Shown: positions 54,035 through 62,816 of the stretch, one piece after another | Layout of the letters: every line of letters starts with the position of its first letter | How positions within the stretch are numbered: the stretch's first letter is position 1 | Source of the DNA: Membranihabitans maritimus | GTDB lineage: Bacteria > Bacteroidota > Bacteroidia > Chitinophagales > Saprospiraceae | Reading direction: 5' to 3' | NCBI RefSeq assembly: GCF_021729145.1 | Contig: NZ_JAJSLW010000012.1 | Span: 124,001 to 188,000, forward strand | Length of the DNA: 64,000 nucleotides | Translations under genes and position numbers: made by a program | The notes under the pieces: model-generated | The model's database searches: none | What the model was told of the DNA's origin: nothing | What the model saw: only the letters and a program-made list of their open reading frames with translations

Positions 54035-55103
54035 TTATTCCTAATTGACTGAATTTCTTTTTTCTTAATATGAAGTAATCCCAAACTATACATCCGGAAT
54101 ATTTGCCATCAAGTGCTACTCTTTCCTTAATACCTTGCTCCTCCATTCGATGTAAAAACGCTTTTCTTTTTTTCCATGTGTCGGGTAGGTTTACGTAAAA
54201 ATGCAAATGGGCCTTGATGATTGCCATGAAGTTTCTCCAGTCTGCAAGGCATAAGAATCGAATACCTGCAATACCATCCAGAACCAGTCGTATGAATAGC
54301 ATCCAAATGACTATATGTCCGCGTTGATTCTTGGCAAGAATATACAAACTATTCCTGAAGTTGAGAAAGGTTTTACGGGGGCTCTCATAGCTCAATGTCC
54401 CACCGCCCAGGTGATAGATTTCAGATTCGGGTACTACGCCTATATGCATGCCTATTCTTTGGATCCTCCAACACAAGTCTATTTCTTCCATGTGTGCAAA
54501 AAAGTCTGAATCAAAACCTCCTACTTTGTGAAAAACTTCTGATCGTATCATCAAAGCGGCTCCGGTAGCCCAAAAGATACGTTGCATATCGTCGTATTGG
54601 CCAACATCTTTTTCATTGGTAGCCAATATCCTCCCACGACAAAGTGGATAGCCAAAAAAATCAATCCATCCACCACTAGCGCCCGCATACTCAAACTCAT
54701 CTCTTTGGAGATATGATTTCACCTTAGGTTGGCAGGCAGCATATGCCGGGTGATTATCAAGAAAATTAATTAAAGCATTTATGGAAGTGTGATTGATCTC
54801 TACATCAGAATTTAATAAGAAGTAATATTCAGCATTAACTTGGTCCAGCGCATTGTTGTAACCACCTGCATATCCAGTGTTTTGATCTAATTCCAGTATT
54901 TGAATACCAGGATGGCTACTATGTAAATATTCTAAGGATTGATCTGTACTCGCATTATCTGCAATAATAATATCCGCATAATCGGGCTTGTGTTGAATAA
55001 TAGATGGCAAGAATCTTTTTAAATGATGAAGGCCGTTGTAATTCAGAATTACAATAGCTACCTTTAAATCATATTTCAATTTTATAGTTTCTTCTAATTC
55101 CAT
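54009..55103 (-). CDS. Glycosyltransferase family 2
   Basis: Transfers a sugar, probably to a surface polysaccharide or glycan; 364 residues. LKVAIVILNYNGLHHLKRFLPS, IIIADNASTDQSL and FLLNSDVEI (DXD-like) with FWATGAALMIRSEVFHKVGGFDSDFFAHMEEIDLCWR are typical of GT2 rhamnosyl/galactosyl-type enzymes. No membrane helix is needed beyond a short hydrophobic stretch (~262-280). It overlaps both neighbours and shares an operon with ribF and the RluA homologue. Confidence 0.9.
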   Translation of the reverse strand: MELEETIKLKYDLKVAIVILNYNGLHHLKRFLPSIIQHKPDYADIIIADNASTDQSLEYLHSSHPGIQILELDQNTGYAGGYNNALDQVNAEYYFLLNSDVEINHTSINALINFLDNHPAYAACQPKVKSYLQRDEFEYAGASGGWIDFFGYPLCRGRILATNEKDVGQYDDMQRIFWATGAALMIRSEVFHKVGGFDSDFFAHMEEIDLCWRIQRIGMHIGVVPESEIYHLGGGTLSYESPRKTFLNFRNSLYILAKNQRGHIVIWMLFIRLVLDGIAGIRFLCLADWRNFMAIIKAHLHFYVNLPDTWKKRKAFLHRMEEQGIKERVALDGKYSGCIVWDYFILRKKKFSQLGINEQREKEI

Positions 55104-56031
55104 TTAAAATTTTCAAGGATTGCTCCCTGTCTGAATTGATTTTTTCACGCAATTCTTCCAGCGACCCAAAAGTAGCATCTTTACGAATAAATTCTATAAA
55201 TTCAACTTCGATTTCTTTGCCGTAAACTATTTCATTGAAATCAAATATATGTACTTCAATAGATTTTTGCCCGTTCGATCGAATGGTAGGCTTGGTCCCT
55301 ATATACAACATACCTTTATACTGATATTCATCATAATTGACAAAAACCGCATAAATACCTTCTCCGGGTATAAGCTTTTCTTTAGATACCGGGGAGATAT
55401 TAGCAGTTTTATATCCAATTTTTTCTCCTAATTTTTCACCGTGAATTACAGTTCCCGACAATTTGAAATTATGACCTAATAGTGTATTCGCCTTTACAAC
55501 ATCCCCATTTTGTATGGATTTGCGAATTACAGTAGAACTGATTTTCATGGTTTCTACTCTTTTTTGTGGGATTTCGACAACCTTAAATTGGTTATTCTTT
55601 TCATACCATCTTAATGTATTTATATCCCCTTTACGGTTGAGGCCAAATCGGTGATCATAACCAATTACAATGGTATGAGGTCTAAAGGATTTTATGATAA
55701 AGGTTTCGATGTATTCCTGAGGAGTAATTTGTGAAAATTCAACTGAGAAAGGCATAATGACCAGGTGGTCAATATTATTTTTTTCAAATAAATTAATTTT
55801 TTCTTCGATTGTAGTAATTAAACTTAAGGATTTATCAGATGGGTAAATAACCTTGCGAGGATGAGGGTGAAAGGTAGTGACTATAGTCTCGCCCTCTACC
55901 TCATTAGCAATTGCTTTCATGCGGTTGAAAACATAGGAATGACCTAAATGAACGCCATCAAAAGATCCAAAGGTAATAACTGGATTTTTTATGGTTTGCG
56001 GTAACTCTTCTAAAGATCGATATACGTTCAT
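55069..56031 (-). CDS. ribF: Bifunctional riboflavin kinase / FAD synthetase
   Basis: Makes FMN from riboflavin and then FAD, 320 residues from ATG 56031 (the longer frame at 56103 has no domain sequence before it). The N-terminal nucleotidyltransferase has PVITFGSFDGVHLGHSYVFN (G-x-FDG-x-H-x-GH) and TIVIGYDHRFGLNRKGDINTL. The C-terminal flavokinase has GYKTANISPVSKEKLIPGEGIYAVFV and IEVHIFDFNEIVYGKEIEVEFIEFIRKDATFGSLEELREKI. First gene of a minus-strand operon with GT2 and rluA. Confidence 0.94.
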   Translation of the reverse strand: MNVYRSLEELPQTIKNPVITFGSFDGVHLGHSYVFNRMKAIANEVEGETIVTTFHPHPRKVIYPSDKSLSLITTIEEKINLFEKNNIDHLVIMPFSVEFSQITPQEYIETFIIKSFRPHTIVIGYDHRFGLNRKGDINTLRWYEKNNQFKVVEIPQKRVETMKISSTVIRKSIQNGDVVKANTLLGHNFKLSGTVIHGEKLGEKIGYKTANISPVSKEKLIPGEGIYAVFVNYDEYQYKGMLYIGTKPTIRSNGQKSIEVHIFDFNEIVYGKEIEVEFIEFIRKDATFGSLEELREKINSDREQSLKILNGIRRNYKIEI

Positions 56032-56270
56032 AAATTTTAAATTCTTACTCTTTTTATCGTCACTTTTACAAACAATATGGGAGAAATGAAATACTTCTCT
56101 CACTTAATTAATTTCGCTGTGAAAATGCCTGAAAACTATTTGTCCTCCAAATAATATTCATTGAATAATTGAATTTTCTTCTAAATTCTTAAAAACTTCA
56201 TTTAATATCTGAACGAAGAAATACGATATTTGTTAACCTAATAACATAAAATATTAAAAGATTCTTTTAC

Positions 56271-57350
56271 ATGAATGAAACTTTAATACGAAATACACTA
56301 GATACACTGGAGGATCCGGTGAATGGGCAACAATTAGGGAAGTCTTCTCATTTGGAGAAAATTGAAATATCCGGAACCCAGGTTAATATTGTGTTGGCAT
56401 TTAATAACTTGAATCCTGATATTAAGAATAAATTGAATTTCTCAGTGTTGGAGGCCTTATATAAAGTAATTCCTGAAGCTGAGGTAAACATTCACTTTGA
56501 GAATAAAATTCCCCAGCCGGATAATCCCTATCCACATATTAAAAATATTGTAGCTATAGCTTCTGGAAAAGGGGGGGTGGGTAAATCCACGGTTGCCTCC
56601 AATTTGGCAGCGGGAATGGCAAAAAAGGGGTATTCTGTCGGATTGATTGATGCCGATTTGTATGGACCTTCAATCCCTACAATGTTTGGATTGAAAAACA
56701 AGCGTCCTAAAGTGAAAAATATCCATGGTAGACAGCTTCTGTTGCCGTTGGAAGCGCATGGTCTTCATTTAATGTCTATTGGGTTTATTCTTGACCCAGA
56801 ACAAGCAGTTGTGTTGAGAGGTCCTCGACTGGGGGGGATAATTAAACAATTTCTCAACGATGTATTATGGCCGGAACTCGATTTTCTGTTTATTGATTTA
56901 CCTCCTGGAACCGGTGATATTCAATTAACCATGGTCCAGACTGCACCGGTAACAGGTGCTGTAGTAGTTACTACTCCGCAGGATGTCGCCGTATCTGATG
57001 CGATAAAGGCTGCCAATATGTTTCGATTAGAGAGTATTAATGTGCCAATTTTGGGCGTTGTTGAAAATATGTCCTGGTTTACACCCGAGGAGCTACCGGA
57101 TAATCGATACCATATATTTGGAAAAGGGGGAGGAAAAAAATTAGCTGATTACGCTGAAGTTCCATTATTGGGGCAAATTCCTTTGGTGTCTCAGGTCGGT
57201 AGTCTGGCGGATAATGGAATCCCGGCAATCCTTGAAGAAGATAATTTAATTAATGATTATTTAAACAATGTGATCGAACGGACCATTTACTATATACAAA
57301 TGAGAAATAAGACGGAAGATCCTACGAGAATAGTAAAAATAAAATCGTAA
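56271..57350 (+). CDS. Mrp/NBP35-family ATP-binding protein (Fe-S cluster carrier) with DUF59 domain
   Basis: P-loop ATPase of 359 residues that probably moves Fe-S clusters to apoproteins. Residues 1-80 are a DUF59/MIP18 domain. The Walker A motif is IASGKGGVGKSTVASNLA (~97-114). ATP-site features follow, including GLIDADLYGPSIPTMFG and FIDLPPGTGDIQLTM, then VENMSWF. The CxxC that coordinates the bridging cluster in E. coli Mrp is missing at the position after VENMS. It is followed after 24 bp by an Nfu-domain protein, consistent with the Fe-S role. Confidence 0.9.
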   Translation: MNETLIRNTLDTLEDPVNGQQLGKSSHLEKIEISGTQVNIVLAFNNLNPDIKNKLNFSVLEALYKVIPEAEVNIHFENKIPQPDNPYPHIKNIVAIASGKGGVGKSTVASNLAAGMAKKGYSVGLIDADLYGPSIPTMFGLKNKRPKVKNIHGRQLLLPLEAHGLHLMSIGFILDPEQAVVLRGPRLGGIIKQFLNDVLWPELDFLFIDLPPGTGDIQLTMVQTAPVTGAVVVTTPQDVAVSDAIKAANMFRLESINVPILGVVENMSWFTPEELPDNRYHIFGKGGGKKLADYAEVPLLGQIPLVSQVGSLADNGIPAILEEDNLINDYLNNVIERTIYYIQMRNKTEDPTRIVKIKS

Positions 57351-57374
57351 ATTTGTACATCAATTAAAATTGGA

Positions 57375-57629
57375 ATGAGTAAAGAAGAATTGATCCAAAA
57401 AGTAGATTCAGCCCTTAATTCTGTTAGGCCGCACCTGGCAGTAGATGGAGGTGATGTCGAAATTGTCGAAATCAGTGATGATATGAAAGTATATGTTAAG
57501 TGGTTGGGCAATTGTGAATTATGCTCCATGTCAGCTATGACCATGAAAGCTGGAATAGAGCGGGCAATTATTTCAAAAGTACCTACCATTACGGAAGTAG
57601 TAGCTGTCAACGGTGTTGATGTAGCATGA
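57375..57629 (+). CDS. NifU-like (Nfu) Fe-S scaffold protein
   Basis: Small Fe-S cluster scaffold or carrier of 84 residues made only of the Nfu domain. The cluster-binding CxxC is C47-x-x-C50 in WLGNCELCSMSAMTM. IRPHL-type helix and VDGGDVEIVEI are present. Its partner is probably the upstream Mrp-type ATPase. The stop overlaps the pyrF start by 4 bp (ATGA). Confidence 0.94.
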   Translation: MSKEELIQKVDSALNSVRPHLAVDGGDVEIVEISDDMKVYVKWLGNCELCSMSAMTMKAGIERAIISKVPTITEVVAVNGVDVA

Positions 57630-58447
57630 GAAGGAAGAATCTGATTGATGAAATCCAATTAAAGAATTCCTTCCTCTGTGTTGGATTGGATACAGATCCG
57701 GAAAAGATACCTTCCTTCCTTCACGAATACGATGATCCGGTTTTTGAATTTAATAAACGAATAATTGATTGCACACACGATCTTTGTGTAGCCTATAAAC
57801 TAAATATTGCTTTTTATGAATCCCTGGGGGTACCGGGCTGGAAATCATTAGAAAAAACTATTGACTACATTCCGGACAGCCAATTTTTGATAGCAGATGC
57901 CAAAAGAGGTGATATCGGCAATACTTCCGAACGGTACGCCAAAACCTTTTTCGAAACCTATTCATTTGATGCCATAACGGTTGCACCCTACATGGGAAGT
58001 GATAGCGTAAAACCCTTTTATGGAATCGAAGATAAGTGGGTAATAATTTTAGCTTTAACTTCCAATCCGGGCAGTAAGGATTTTCAATTTTTAGAAATGG
58101 AGGACGGTGGTGATAAATTATATGAGAAAGTCCTAGACATTTCATCTCAATGGGGGAATTCGGAAGACACTATGTATGTGGTGGGAGCGACGCACCCCGA
58201 GCAATTAAGAGGAATACGGAATAAGGTTCCCAATCATTTTTTACTTATACCGGGAGTAGGGAAACAAGGGGGAAGTTTGGAAGAAGTAGTTTCTTCAGCA
58301 TTAGTATCAGGTGAATGTGGTCTTTTAGTAAATAGCTCCAGAGGAATAATTTATGCTAGTGGTGATCGGGATTTTGAAAAAGAAGCCAGAAGGGAAGCTT
58401 TGAAATTGCAAAATAAAATGTCTGAGTTATTGGTAGATTGTTTTTAA
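57626..58447 (+). CDS. pyrF: Orotidine 5'-phosphate decarboxylase (type 2)
   Basis: Final step of UMP synthesis, 273 residues, the size of the type 2 class. The catalytic D-x-K-x-x-D is D91-K93-D96 in LIADAKRGDIGNTSERYAKTFF. FLCVGLDTDPEKIP at the start, AYKLNIAFYESLG, VGATHPEQL and LIPGVGKQGG are as expected. It shares an ATGA overlap with the Nfu gene. Confidence 0.96.
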   Translation: MRRKNLIDEIQLKNSFLCVGLDTDPEKIPSFLHEYDDPVFEFNKRIIDCTHDLCVAYKLNIAFYESLGVPGWKSLEKTIDYIPDSQFLIADAKRGDIGNTSERYAKTFFETYSFDAITVAPYMGSDSVKPFYGIEDKWVIILALTSNPGSKDFQFLEMEDGGDKLYEKVLDISSQWGNSEDTMYVVGATHPEQLRGIRNKVPNHFLLIPGVGKQGGSLEEVVSSALVSGECGLLVNSSRGIIYASGDRDFEKEARREALKLQNKMSELLVDCF

Positions 58448-58523
58448 AAATTTTGTTTTGTATTTTTTTGAAACTTTCTTTTAAAACAGATTTAATTTAT
58501 ATTTAACAGTTCTGCGTTAAATT

Positions 58524-58531
58524 TAATTTTG
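58524..58531 (+). promoter_or_regulatory. Possible -7 element (TAATTTTG) of the YtxH cassette
   Basis: Fits TAnnTTTG but is embedded in very AT-rich sequence, 160 bp before the gene. The leader has a hairpin with arms AAGAGC and GCTCTT (58562-58588). Confidence 0.35.
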
Positions 58532-58690
58532 ATTTTCTCGTTTTTTTTAATATAATATAGAAAGAGCAAGATGAATAAACAGGCTCTTAATAGAACTATT
58601 TCATTACAAAAGGAGTTTAAAACTACAAGAGTACTTTTAAGTTTTAAATCTTGCATATCTAATTAATTAACGAATTCAAACAGTTTAGTT

Positions 58691-59083
58691 ATGGCTAACA
58701 AGAAAAAATCAGGAATTTTATTTTTATTGGGTGCTGCGGTAGGTGCAGCTGCCGGATACTACCTCAATACAGAAAACGGGAAGAAATTGCGAAATGAAAC
58801 TTCCAAAAAAGCAAATGATTTTGCCAAGAAAGCCGAATCAAAGACAAAAGAGAGTCTTGAACAATTTAGAACAGGGTTTGATTCTGCTATTGACAAAAGT
58901 AAAGAAGTGATTTCTGAAGCAAGCGAATCGGTAAAAGAAAAAATAAGTCAGTTCGAAAGAAAATCTGATAAAGCTTTGGGATCTGCTGAAAGCGCCTATA
59001 AAAAAGGAGCTGAAGACGCAAGAAATAGAATTAATCAAAAAGCTAAGGAAATAGAAGATCTTTTAGAGTCAAAAGGGGCTTAA
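58691..59083 (+). CDS. YtxH-domain protein
   Basis: Membrane-associated stress-type protein of 130 residues. SGILFLLGAAVGAAAGYYLNTENGKKLRNE (residues 7-36) is the YtxH signature with a glycine/alanine-rich helix. The remaining ~95 residues are a charged coiled coil (KAESKTKESLEQFRTGFDSAIDKSKEVISEASE). Family members respond to general stress in other bacteria. It leads a three-gene cassette; a hairpin lies between it and the next gene. Confidence 0.88.
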   Translation: MANKKKSGILFLLGAAVGAAAGYYLNTENGKKLRNETSKKANDFAKKAESKTKESLEQFRTGFDSAIDKSKEVISEASESVKEKISQFERKSDKALGSAESAYKKGAEDARNRINQKAKEIEDLLESKGA

Positions 59084-59104
59084 GATTTATCGAAAAGATT
59101 CAGT

Positions 59105-59141
59105 GGGTTTGCAATCTTAAAGAGGATGTAAACCCTTTTTT
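59105..59141 (+). terminator. Terminator or processing hairpin after the YtxH gene
   Basis: Arms GGGTTTGC and GTAAACCC (one G-U) followed by TTTTTT. It would make the first gene the most abundant message of the cassette. Confidence 0.6.
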
Positions 59142-59161
59142 ATTTCAATAATCGCCAAAAT

Positions 59162-59512
59162 ATGAAGCAAACGGAGAACATTTTATACGCCCTTGGACAA
59201 AGTAGTGAGTATATTAAAGACTACCTTAATTCTCAAAAGAATCTTATTAAACTTGAATTTGCTGAACATAGCTCCAAGATTTTATCAAAAATCATAAGTA
59301 GGGTAATTGCTCTAATGCTTGTAATGTTCGCATTTTTATTTGCTTCGCTGACGATTGCCATTGGATTAAGTATTTACCTAAATTCATTTTTTGCCGGTTT
59401 TGGAATCGTTACAGCTTCATTTATCATACTTGTTATTGTCTTGATTGTATTCCGAAACTCCTTAATTACCAATCCGGTATTAAGGCTTATCTTAAAAGAT
59501 TTTTTTAATTAG
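59162..59512 (+). CDS. Holin-like small membrane protein (Holin-X/PF07332 type)
   Basis: A 116-residue inner-membrane protein with an N-terminal amphipathic segment and two hydrophobic helices (about 47-70 and 76-100). This is the pattern of proteins labelled 'phage holin family' in Bacteroidota. There is no phage context. The pairing with YtxH-domain proteins is common and suggests envelope stress or cell-surface maintenance. Six bp separate it from the next gene. Confidence 0.72.
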   Translation: MKQTENILYALGQSSEYIKDYLNSQKNLIKLEFAEHSSKILSKIISRVIALMLVMFAFLFASLTIAIGLSIYLNSFFAGFGIVTASFIILVIVLIVFRNSLITNPVLRLILKDFFN

Positions 59513-59518
59513 AATACT

Positions 59519-59974
59519 ATGGAAGGATCAACTATAAGAACGTTAGAAGATATTAAAAAGGAGAAAGAAAGGATAAAGAGAAGAAATTCCTTGACGGGAG
59601 ACAAATTAAAATCTAATTTGAATGAGGCCAAGAACGAAGGGCAGGACTTTGCTTTAAAAAAGGTTTTGTTGCCTATAGGCATTGTAATAATAACGGGGTA
59701 TGGTATTAGGAAATTGTTACAGAAGGGGGAAGGTTCTGGCAAAGAACGTAAGGGTGCAATTCGCAGTGAATTTAAATCCGGACACGAAACCCCTTCTTCG
59801 ACTACAGACGCCAAATCGGGTTTTGATTGGCTAGGTACCTTGGTAAAGTTTGTGCCTTTTGCTATTTCCGTAGGTCAAAAGCTATATGAAGATGGACACT
59901 TTTCTTTTCTTTTTGGAGAAAGTGAGGATGAAACTGTTTGGGAAGGAGAAGAAGATACTTCTCTGGAGAAGTAG
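59519..59974 (+). CDS. Hypothetical small membrane protein in the YtxH cassette
   Basis: A 151-residue protein with a strongly charged N-terminus (LEDIKKEKERIKRRNSLTGDK), one hydrophobic helix (about 44-62, KVLLPIGIVIITGYGIRKL), a Ser/Thr-rich linker and a second hydrophobic segment (about 102-120). No family recognised. It is in the same transcript as the holin-like gene and ends with a palindrome over its stop codon. Function unknown. Confidence 0.7.
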   Translation: MEGSTIRTLEDIKKEKERIKRRNSLTGDKLKSNLNEAKNEGQDFALKKVLLPIGIVIITGYGIRKLLQKGEGSGKERKGAIRSEFKSGHETPSSTTDAKSGFDWLGTLVKFVPFAISVGQKLYEDGHFSFLFGESEDETVWEGEEDTSLEK

Positions 59975-59977
59975 AGG
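59957..59977 (+). terminator. Hairpin over the end of the cassette
   Basis: ACTTCTC-TG-GAGAAGT is a perfect 7-bp inverted repeat at the stop codon (59957-59972), followed within six bases by TTTT. It lies in the 5-bp gap to the convergent cysM gene, so it could end transcription. Confidence 0.4.
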
Positions 59978-59979
59978 TT

Positions 59980-60867
59980 TTATTGGTCATAAATTCCTGA
60001 CGAAAGGTACCTGTCACCTCTATCGCAAACGATAAATACTACCGTCGATGAAGAAGGTAGATGTGCAGTCAATTTCTTGACAGCTGCAAACGCTCCACCA
60101 CTGCTCATTCCAGCAAAAATGCTATAGTCTCTGGACAATTCCAGCATACCTGCAATAGCTTCATCTTTGGAAACATCAATAATTTGATCTACTCTTTCAG
60201 GTTCATAAATGGCTGGCAGGAATTCTGGGGACCATCTCCTGATTCCGGGTATACTACTTCCGTCAGTAGGTTGTACTCCTATTATTTTAGTTTTGGAATT
60301 TTGAGATTTTATATACCTTGAGACTCCCATTATCGTACCGGTCGTACCCATGCTACTTACAAAATGTGTTATTTGTCCATTAGTATCTTTCCATATCTCA
60401 GGACCGGTAGTTTTTACGTGAATGCCATAATTATGAGGGTTGGCAAATTGATTAAGAAGTACATATCCTTTTTCTTCGGACAATTCTTCCGCAAGCGTTC
60501 TGCTATATTCAATCGTTTTTTCAGCTGGTGTAAGTATGACTTCCGCTCCATATGCTTTCATGGTTTGAATTCTTTCTTTTGTAGAATTTTCCGGCATTAT
60601 GAGGGTGATACCCAGATCAAATTGTCTGGCAATCATAGCCAATGCTATTCCGGTATTCCCCGAAGTAGCTTCTACTATATGATCTCCTTTGTCAAGTTTT
60701 CCATCTTCGAAAGCTCCGGATATCATTCCGTAGGCCGTGCGATCTTTTACACTACCACCCGGGTTTTGTCCTTCGAGTTTAGCATATACTTTTATTTCAG
60801 AAGTGTTGGTAGAATTCTGAATTCTTACCAATGGGGTCTTTCCTATTAAGTCTAATATAGAATGCAT
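59980..60867 (-). CDS. cysM: Cysteine synthase (O-acetylserine sulfhydrylase, CysM type)
   Basis: PLP enzyme that makes cysteine from O-acetylserine and sulfide (CysM also accepts thiosulfate), 295 residues. The PLP lysine is K41 in NPGGSVKDRTAYGMI; EATSGNTGIALAMIA and VSSMGTTGTIMGVSRY match CysM. The CysK/CysM choice rests on length and these motifs. It follows cysE after 18 bp, giving a complete cysteine operon on the minus strand. Confidence 0.93.
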   Translation of the reverse strand: MHSILDLIGKTPLVRIQNSTNTSEIKVYAKLEGQNPGGSVKDRTAYGMISGAFEDGKLDKGDHIVEATSGNTGIALAMIARQFDLGITLIMPENSTKERIQTMKAYGAEVILTPAEKTIEYSRTLAEELSEEKGYVLLNQFANPHNYGIHVKTTGPEIWKDTNGQITHFVSSMGTTGTIMGVSRYIKSQNSKTKIIGVQPTDGSSIPGIRRWSPEFLPAIYEPERVDQIIDVSKDEAIAGMLELSRDYSIFAGMSSGGAFAAVKKLTAHLPSSSTVVFIVCDRGDRYLSSGIYDQ

Positions 60868-60885
60868 TATTTATTTTTTTTCTTT

Positions 60886-61701
60886 TCAGGATATTGATGT
60901 TGAATTACTATCAGAATGCTCAATGATGCTGGGCTGGTAATAAATTTTTGAACCGGGTTCTACACTTTTAGTAAGCCATACATTACCTCCGATAATACTA
61001 TTTTCCCCAATTACTGTATTTCCTCCCAGGATCGTTGCTCCGGAGTATATTATTACGCCATCTTCTATAGTAGGATGTCTTTTCGTAGAAGCAAAGGATT
61101 TATCGACACTGAGTGCTCCAAGCGTTACTCCCTGGTATAATTTGACATGACTTCCAATGGTTACCGTTTCACCAATTACAATTCCCGTTCCATGATCTAT
61201 GCAAAAATGAGAACCTATTTTAGCATTCGGATGAATTTCAACACCCGTTTTGCTATGTGCATATTCTGTAAGAATTCTTGGTATATACGGAATCTGTAAT
61301 TGGTGTAACATATGGGCAAAGCGATATACGGCGATGGCATAAAATCCGGGATAGGACCTTTTTACCTCCTGGATATCATATGCTGCAGGGTCACCCTCGT
61401 AAATGGATTGGGCATCCATTTCCAACTTCTCTTTTATTTCCGGAATTTTATCAAACACAAACTGGGCTAATTCCGATGGGTTTTTTTCAATGTCCAGTGT
61501 CTGGAACATTAAGATATAATCTTGCTTTAATTTATTTAAATTGATTTGAAAGCCCTGGATTGAATGGTACTGTTCATTGGACAGCTCCGGGAACAACATT
61601 TCCAGGGAGGTATTGATCAGATTACATACGATATCCGGTGCCGGGAATTTCTTTTGAGTTTTATGTTCTTTAAATAGCTTTTTTACAAATTGCTCATTCA
61701 T
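60886..61701 (-). CDS. cysE: Serine O-acetyltransferase
   Basis: Acetylates serine to O-acetylserine, first step of cysteine synthesis, 271 residues. The N-terminal helical domain is followed by left-handed beta-helix repeats (~150-250): EIHPNAKIGSHFCIDHGTGIVIGETVTIGSHVKLYQGVTLGALSVD with the catalytic His in IDHGTG, then RHPTIEDGVIIYSGATILGGN. It has the long serine-acetyltransferase N-terminus seen in EpsC-like forms. Upstream of cysM; its promoter element is at 61724. Confidence 0.94.
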   Translation of the reverse strand: MNEQFVKKLFKEHKTQKKFPAPDIVCNLINTSLEMLFPELSNEQYHSIQGFQINLNKLKQDYILMFQTLDIEKNPSELAQFVFDKIPEIKEKLEMDAQSIYEGDPAAYDIQEVKRSYPGFYAIAVYRFAHMLHQLQIPYIPRILTEYAHSKTGVEIHPNAKIGSHFCIDHGTGIVIGETVTIGSHVKLYQGVTLGALSVDKSFASTKRHPTIEDGVIIYSGATILGGNTVIGENSIIGGNVWLTKSVEPGSKIYYQPSIIEHSDSNSTSIS

Positions 61702-61723
61702 TGAATTGTGGTTTCTGATTGCT

Positions 61724-61731
61724 CAAATATA
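61724..61731 (-). promoter_or_regulatory. -7 promoter element (TATATTTG) of cysE-cysM
   Basis: On the minus strand TATATTTG matches TAnnTTTG, 23 bp before the cysE ATG at 61701, giving a short leader. Confidence 0.5.
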
Positions 61732-62193
61732 TTAATTCTTGCGCAATAATAGTATTGCATATAGGCTATTGATTGTAAAGAATCCTGCCCGGTATTTGAC
61801 TTATTTCAAGACCAATCTTTTCGGACAATAGTAGAACTTTAAAAATTCAAATATGTTTAACTCCGGATTTGTCGATTTAAATATAAACTAATATTCTCTC
61901 AATAGATTATTATCCCTGTATCTTATTGGACAATAAATTGGATAGTATTGATTGATGTGTGGTGATATGAGAAGCGATCTAAATCGAGGCATGATGAATA
62001 TAGTACGGTGTAAAAACTTCACTGATCATATAGAATTGGTATCGACAGGGAGAGAAAATATATTTTCTATCGTGAAAGCCCATTTAACCTGCCTAATTAG
62101 CAGCTTCGAAAAAATAATGATCATTTTCAAGTGCAAACAATAATCAGCCAAACCATTTCATATTTTGATTATCAGGCGGTAGTAGGTATAAAC

Positions 62194-62228
62194 AAAAAAA
62201 GGTCCTTTCCCTGGGAAAGAACCTTTTC
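62194..62228 (-). terminator. Terminator of the coiled-coil lipoprotein gene
   Basis: On the minus strand AAAGGTTCTTTCCC and GGGAAAGGACCTTT pair over 14 bp (one G-U), followed by more than six T. It sits 25 bp after the stop codon at 62253. Confidence 0.9.
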
Positions 62229-62252
62229 TATCTATTCTTTATTTACTGTAGT

Positions 62253-62657
62253 TTAGAAGTTAAAAGTTTCATTAACATCTTTCTTAAATTCAGCCCAATT
62301 CTCTTTAGTGGCTTGACCCAACCTATTTAACTCGGCATCTAGATTTTCTTTTTTATCTTCTAACTTGGCGAGTTGATTATTGAGGTCTGTTTTCATTTTG
62401 TTCCACTCTTCTTTTACTTCGTCTGAAGCATTTTCAGCATTGTTGGCCATTTGCGATTGTAGGTTATCCAGTTTGTCTTCGACTTGATCCATTTCCGCAG
62501 AAATCTCATCACCGGCTTTTTCCAACTTGTTCTGTAATTCTGTTTTTTCAGCTTCGAATTGTTGCTTCATTTTTTCTTCCTGACCGCTATTACAACTTAC
62601 AATAGTAAAGCTCATGGCGATCGCTAAAACGAATAAAACTAATGAATTCCTTTTCAT
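62253..62657 (-). CDS. Coiled-coil lipoprotein
   Basis: A 134-residue lipoprotein. MKRNSLVLFVLAIAMSFTIVSC is the signal peptide with lipobox Cys 22. Almost all the rest is heptad-repeat coiled coil (KMKQQFEAEKTELQNKLEKAGDE, VEDKLDNLQSQMANN, KTDLNNQLAKLEDKKENLDAELNRL), ending in ATKENWAEFKKDVNETFNF. It resembles small stress-type lipoproteins labelled 'sll1863 family' in databases, but a specific function is not supported. A single gene with its own strong terminator. Confidence 0.8.
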   Translation of the reverse strand: MKRNSLVLFVLAIAMSFTIVSCNSGQEEKMKQQFEAEKTELQNKLEKAGDEISAEMDQVEDKLDNLQSQMANNAENASDEVKEEWNKMKTDLNNQLAKLEDKKENLDAELNRLGQATKENWAEFKKDVNETFNF

Positions 62658-62816
62658 ACTTAATAAGTTTTAAATTGATTTCTAAATCATTAAAATAATA
62701 AGTAAAATTATCTACATAAAACAATAATAAATGTTAATTAAGTATTAAATATTTTAATGTTTTGTGAATGACTTTATCACTTTTAAAAATTAAAAAGTAT
62801 ATGTTCTCTTATTTAG

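Larger units (their letters stand above)
61702..62252. other. Intergenic region between cysE and the coiled-coil lipoprotein
   Basis: About 550 bp between two minus-strand genes. It contains the cysE promoter element near its left end and the terminator of the lipoprotein gene near its right end. Between ~61735 and 62190 no feature could be supported; a 63-codon plus-strand frame (61952-62143) does not look like a real protein. Confidence 0.5.

Noticed and set aside
58691-59974. Phage remnant suggested by the holin-like protein
   Set aside because: No other phage genes, integrase or attachment repeats are nearby, and YtxH plus holin-like pairs occur as ordinary chromosomal genes.
60364-60849. 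161-codon plus-strand frame inside cysM
   Set aside because: Antisense of a recognised enzyme; very high Phe/Ser/Tyr content typical of reverse-strand reading.
61952-62143. 63-codon plus-strand frame in the cysE-lipoprotein gap
   Set aside because: Composition (many Met, Cys, Ile) is not like neighbouring proteins, no promoter or ribosome-binding context was seen, and no family pattern is evident.
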